A stretch of DNA of 64,000 bases from assembly GCF_021869535.1 (NCBI RefSeq), contig NW_026262668.1, forward strand, positions 73,677,558 to 73,741,557, in the 5' to 3' direction. Position numbers and translations under genes: made by a program. The notes beneath the pieces are model-generated. The model had not been told where the DNA came from and did not search any database. It saw only the letters and a list, made by a program, of their open reading frames with translations. Numbering within the stretch: position 1 is the first letter of the stretch; every line of letters begins with the position of its first letter. Of this stretch, positions 62,068 through 64,000 are shown piece after piece. The stretch is from Mytilus californianus. Taxonomy: Eukaryota > Mollusca > Bivalvia > Mytilida > Mytilidae.

Positions 62068-62990
62068 CTGTGGGGGAAAAAATTGTTTCATTCAGTCAAA
62101 CCTGCAACACTATTCATGAACAATAAATTTAAAAAAAAAAGATAAATGGCTTTCATGTATATTTTTAACAGTTACATGATAATGATGATGATGAATCAGT
62201 GTTTAATGTCCACTGGCAAATATTACATAAGATCCCTTCTTTGTACTAGACTGGCAAGCAGATCCTTATTTCTACCATGCTGGTTAACAAGGTAACTGTC
62301 AGTGAATCTTAATTACAAAAAAAATAAAAATTGGGAATCTTTCAGTTGACTGATAATCTTAATATCTTTAATAACATGTTTTAAATGAGTTGATAGAGTT
62401 TCGGGGTAGATAACTGTTTAAGCAACAATGAAAATGCAATGCCCTGCTGTCACTAGTTTTGTTCATGTTGAGGTCTTATAGCAGAATCTTATTACCTGGT
62501 CACAGGACTAAAATCTAAAAAAAAACCAGGTAATTACTAACATTTCCTATAGAATTGCAAGTAGTTAAAAACTAAATGTTTTGTGGTTTTATGATACAAG
62601 ACAAAATAGTTAGTTTATGTTGGAATTGTGGGCTATTTTTGCATTGTCTTTGAAATTTGGCAGGATACATTGTTAAACTAAAAAGTTATTTTTCAAAAAG
62701 TTGAAAGTGATTTTCCCACAAAATTGGGGAAATTCATTTTCAGGAACAATTTTTAGAGTTTACTCTAAAATGAGGATGGTAATGCATACTTTTATGAGTT
62801 TAAAAAGGCACAATGAAAACTGACTCATAAATACTATTAGAAAAATGACAATACAAAAAACAGTGGGAATCACAGTGGCTCATAACAAAGATGTAAATGT
62901 ATTTGTGTGGAAAAATATAAACCCAGCTGGTTGACTAGATGACCATGATGACTGGTGTGTATTCTAGCTTGTGTATCACTCAGGCGTCTT
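62068..62990. other. Sequence upstream of the FBXL6 coding start, nothing recognised
   Basis: A non-coding first exon and promoter of the reverse-strand gene should lie here or further right. I could not place a transcription start, donor or core promoter with confidence. No repeat family was recognised. Confidence 0.4.
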
Positions 62991-63640
62991 ATATACAAAT
63001 ATCTAGAACTGATACCAGTCGACTTAGACATATATTTTGGACCCAAAAAATCTATGATATGAAGAGTACAACAATTCCCCGAGAACTCCTAAAAACTCAA
63101 TATGAACCAGAGAACTGATAGATGTTACCTGAAAACTAAATTTACATTATATGGTGTAAAACTGCTATTATGGAAAATAAAGACTATAAATTTGTCATTT
63201 TAGTCATTATAAGTACAATTTCACTACAGGAGTTCGATTTGTACGTCTTGTATGCAACTTCCTTGTATAACAATAAGGGGGACATAATTATTAAAAAGGT
63301 AGAAAACTCTACTTCATATACAAATATCTAGAACTCATACCAGTCGACTTGGACATATATTTTGGACCCAAATCTATGATATGACGAGTACAACAATTTC
63401 CCGAGAACTCCCAAAAACTCAATATGAACCAGAGAACCGATAGATGTTTATACCTGAAAACTAAATTTACATAATATGGTGTAAAACTGCTATTATTGAA
63501 AAAAATACTATAAATTTGTCATTTTACTCAATATACAATTTCACTACAGGAATTCGATTTGTACGTCTTGTATGCAACTTCCTTGTATAAAAATAAGGGG
63601 GACGTAATTCTTCAAAAGGTAGACAACTCTACTTCATAGC
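62991..63640 (+). repeat. 325-bp tandem duplication upstream of FBXL6
   Basis: The block starting ATATACAAATATCTAGAACT at 62991 recurs at 63316 with only small differences over about 320 bp (ACCAGTCGACTT, GAGAACT..., TATGGTGTAAAACTGCTATT, CAATAAGGGGGAC/AAATAAGGGGGAC). Neither copy codes for protein. The rest of the window to 64000 shows nothing recognised. Confidence 0.9.
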
Positions 63641-64000
63641 CAAGCACTGCAGTACTGTTGGCTTAGTAAAGAGTTTTTTTTATTTTTGTCATTTATCATG
63701 AACTGATGCATTTGTATTGTGTAATAAATGACAGAATTTTGCACTTGTGTTGATGCTATTTTTATTAATGTTTATGACTGAATTTGTGGTTGACTCATTG
63801 ACCATTGTTGACATACTTCCACAATTACATATGTTTCCAATTTTATTCTGTAGATATTTTAAATAAGAATAATAATTGAATTCCTGAAGTTAAATTGTAT
63901 TTTTATCGAGTAAAAATGACATAAATACCTCAAAATTATAGACTTTATTATCTATAAAAGCAGTAAACCTCCATATTAAATAGATTTTTTGGGAAATATC

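Noticed and set aside
1-64000. CRISPR arrays, operons, rRNA and tRNA genes
   Set aside because: The tandem arrays have no spacers of CRISPR type, genes are spliced and eukaryotic, and no RNA gene structure was found by eye.

Overview
This is nuclear DNA from a spliced, AT-rich animal genome, most likely a marine bivalve and probably a mussel. The evidence is three intron-containing genes whose exons match animal protein families, GT-AG introns throughout, and several dispersed repeat families that I associate with bivalve genomes. Nothing in the window looks prokaryotic.

Layout. (1) 1-17281, + strand: the 3' part of a non-erythroid alpha-spectrin gene (SPTAN1 type). Twenty-three exons join in one open frame of 1080 residues: eight and a part spectrin repeats, then the calmodulin-like EF-hand tail. 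(2) 17282-29440: intergenic DNA, mostly repeats. It holds a tandem-repeat element at 18380-19310, a nested pair of hairpin-started elements at 20510-25482 with three internal arrays, and a degenerate copy at 26145-26895. (3) 29530-46127, + strand: a predicted secreted or membrane-anchored type II copper monooxygenase (DBH/MOXD-like) with an N-terminal temptin-type domain. All six expected copper ligands are visible. (4) 46680-48055: a dead Penelope-like retroelement fragment with another repeat inserted in its tail. (5) 48925-62067, - strand: an FBXL6-type F-box/leucine-rich-repeat gene of ten coding exons and 510 residues. (6) 62068-64000: sequence upstream of FBXL6, with a 325-bp tandem duplication.

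The three genes do unrelated jobs: membrane skeleton, copper-dependent hydroxylation, and probable ubiquitin ligase substrate selection. There is no sign that they act together. The copper monooxygenase and FBXL6 genes converge, with their stop codons about 2.8 kb apart.

The most unusual structures are: an 11-copy tandem array made from the 3' edge of a spectrin exon plus its splice donor; a 36-bp array in the monooxygenase intron that multiplies a splice-acceptor-like motif; a 35-bp array carrying repeated ATTGCGCAAT palindromes; a long imperfect inverted repeat in an FBXL6 intron; and nested insertions that reveal the ends of non-autonomous elements. Exon boundaries were read by eye from reading frame, splice signals and remembered family sequences. 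No alignment or search was run.
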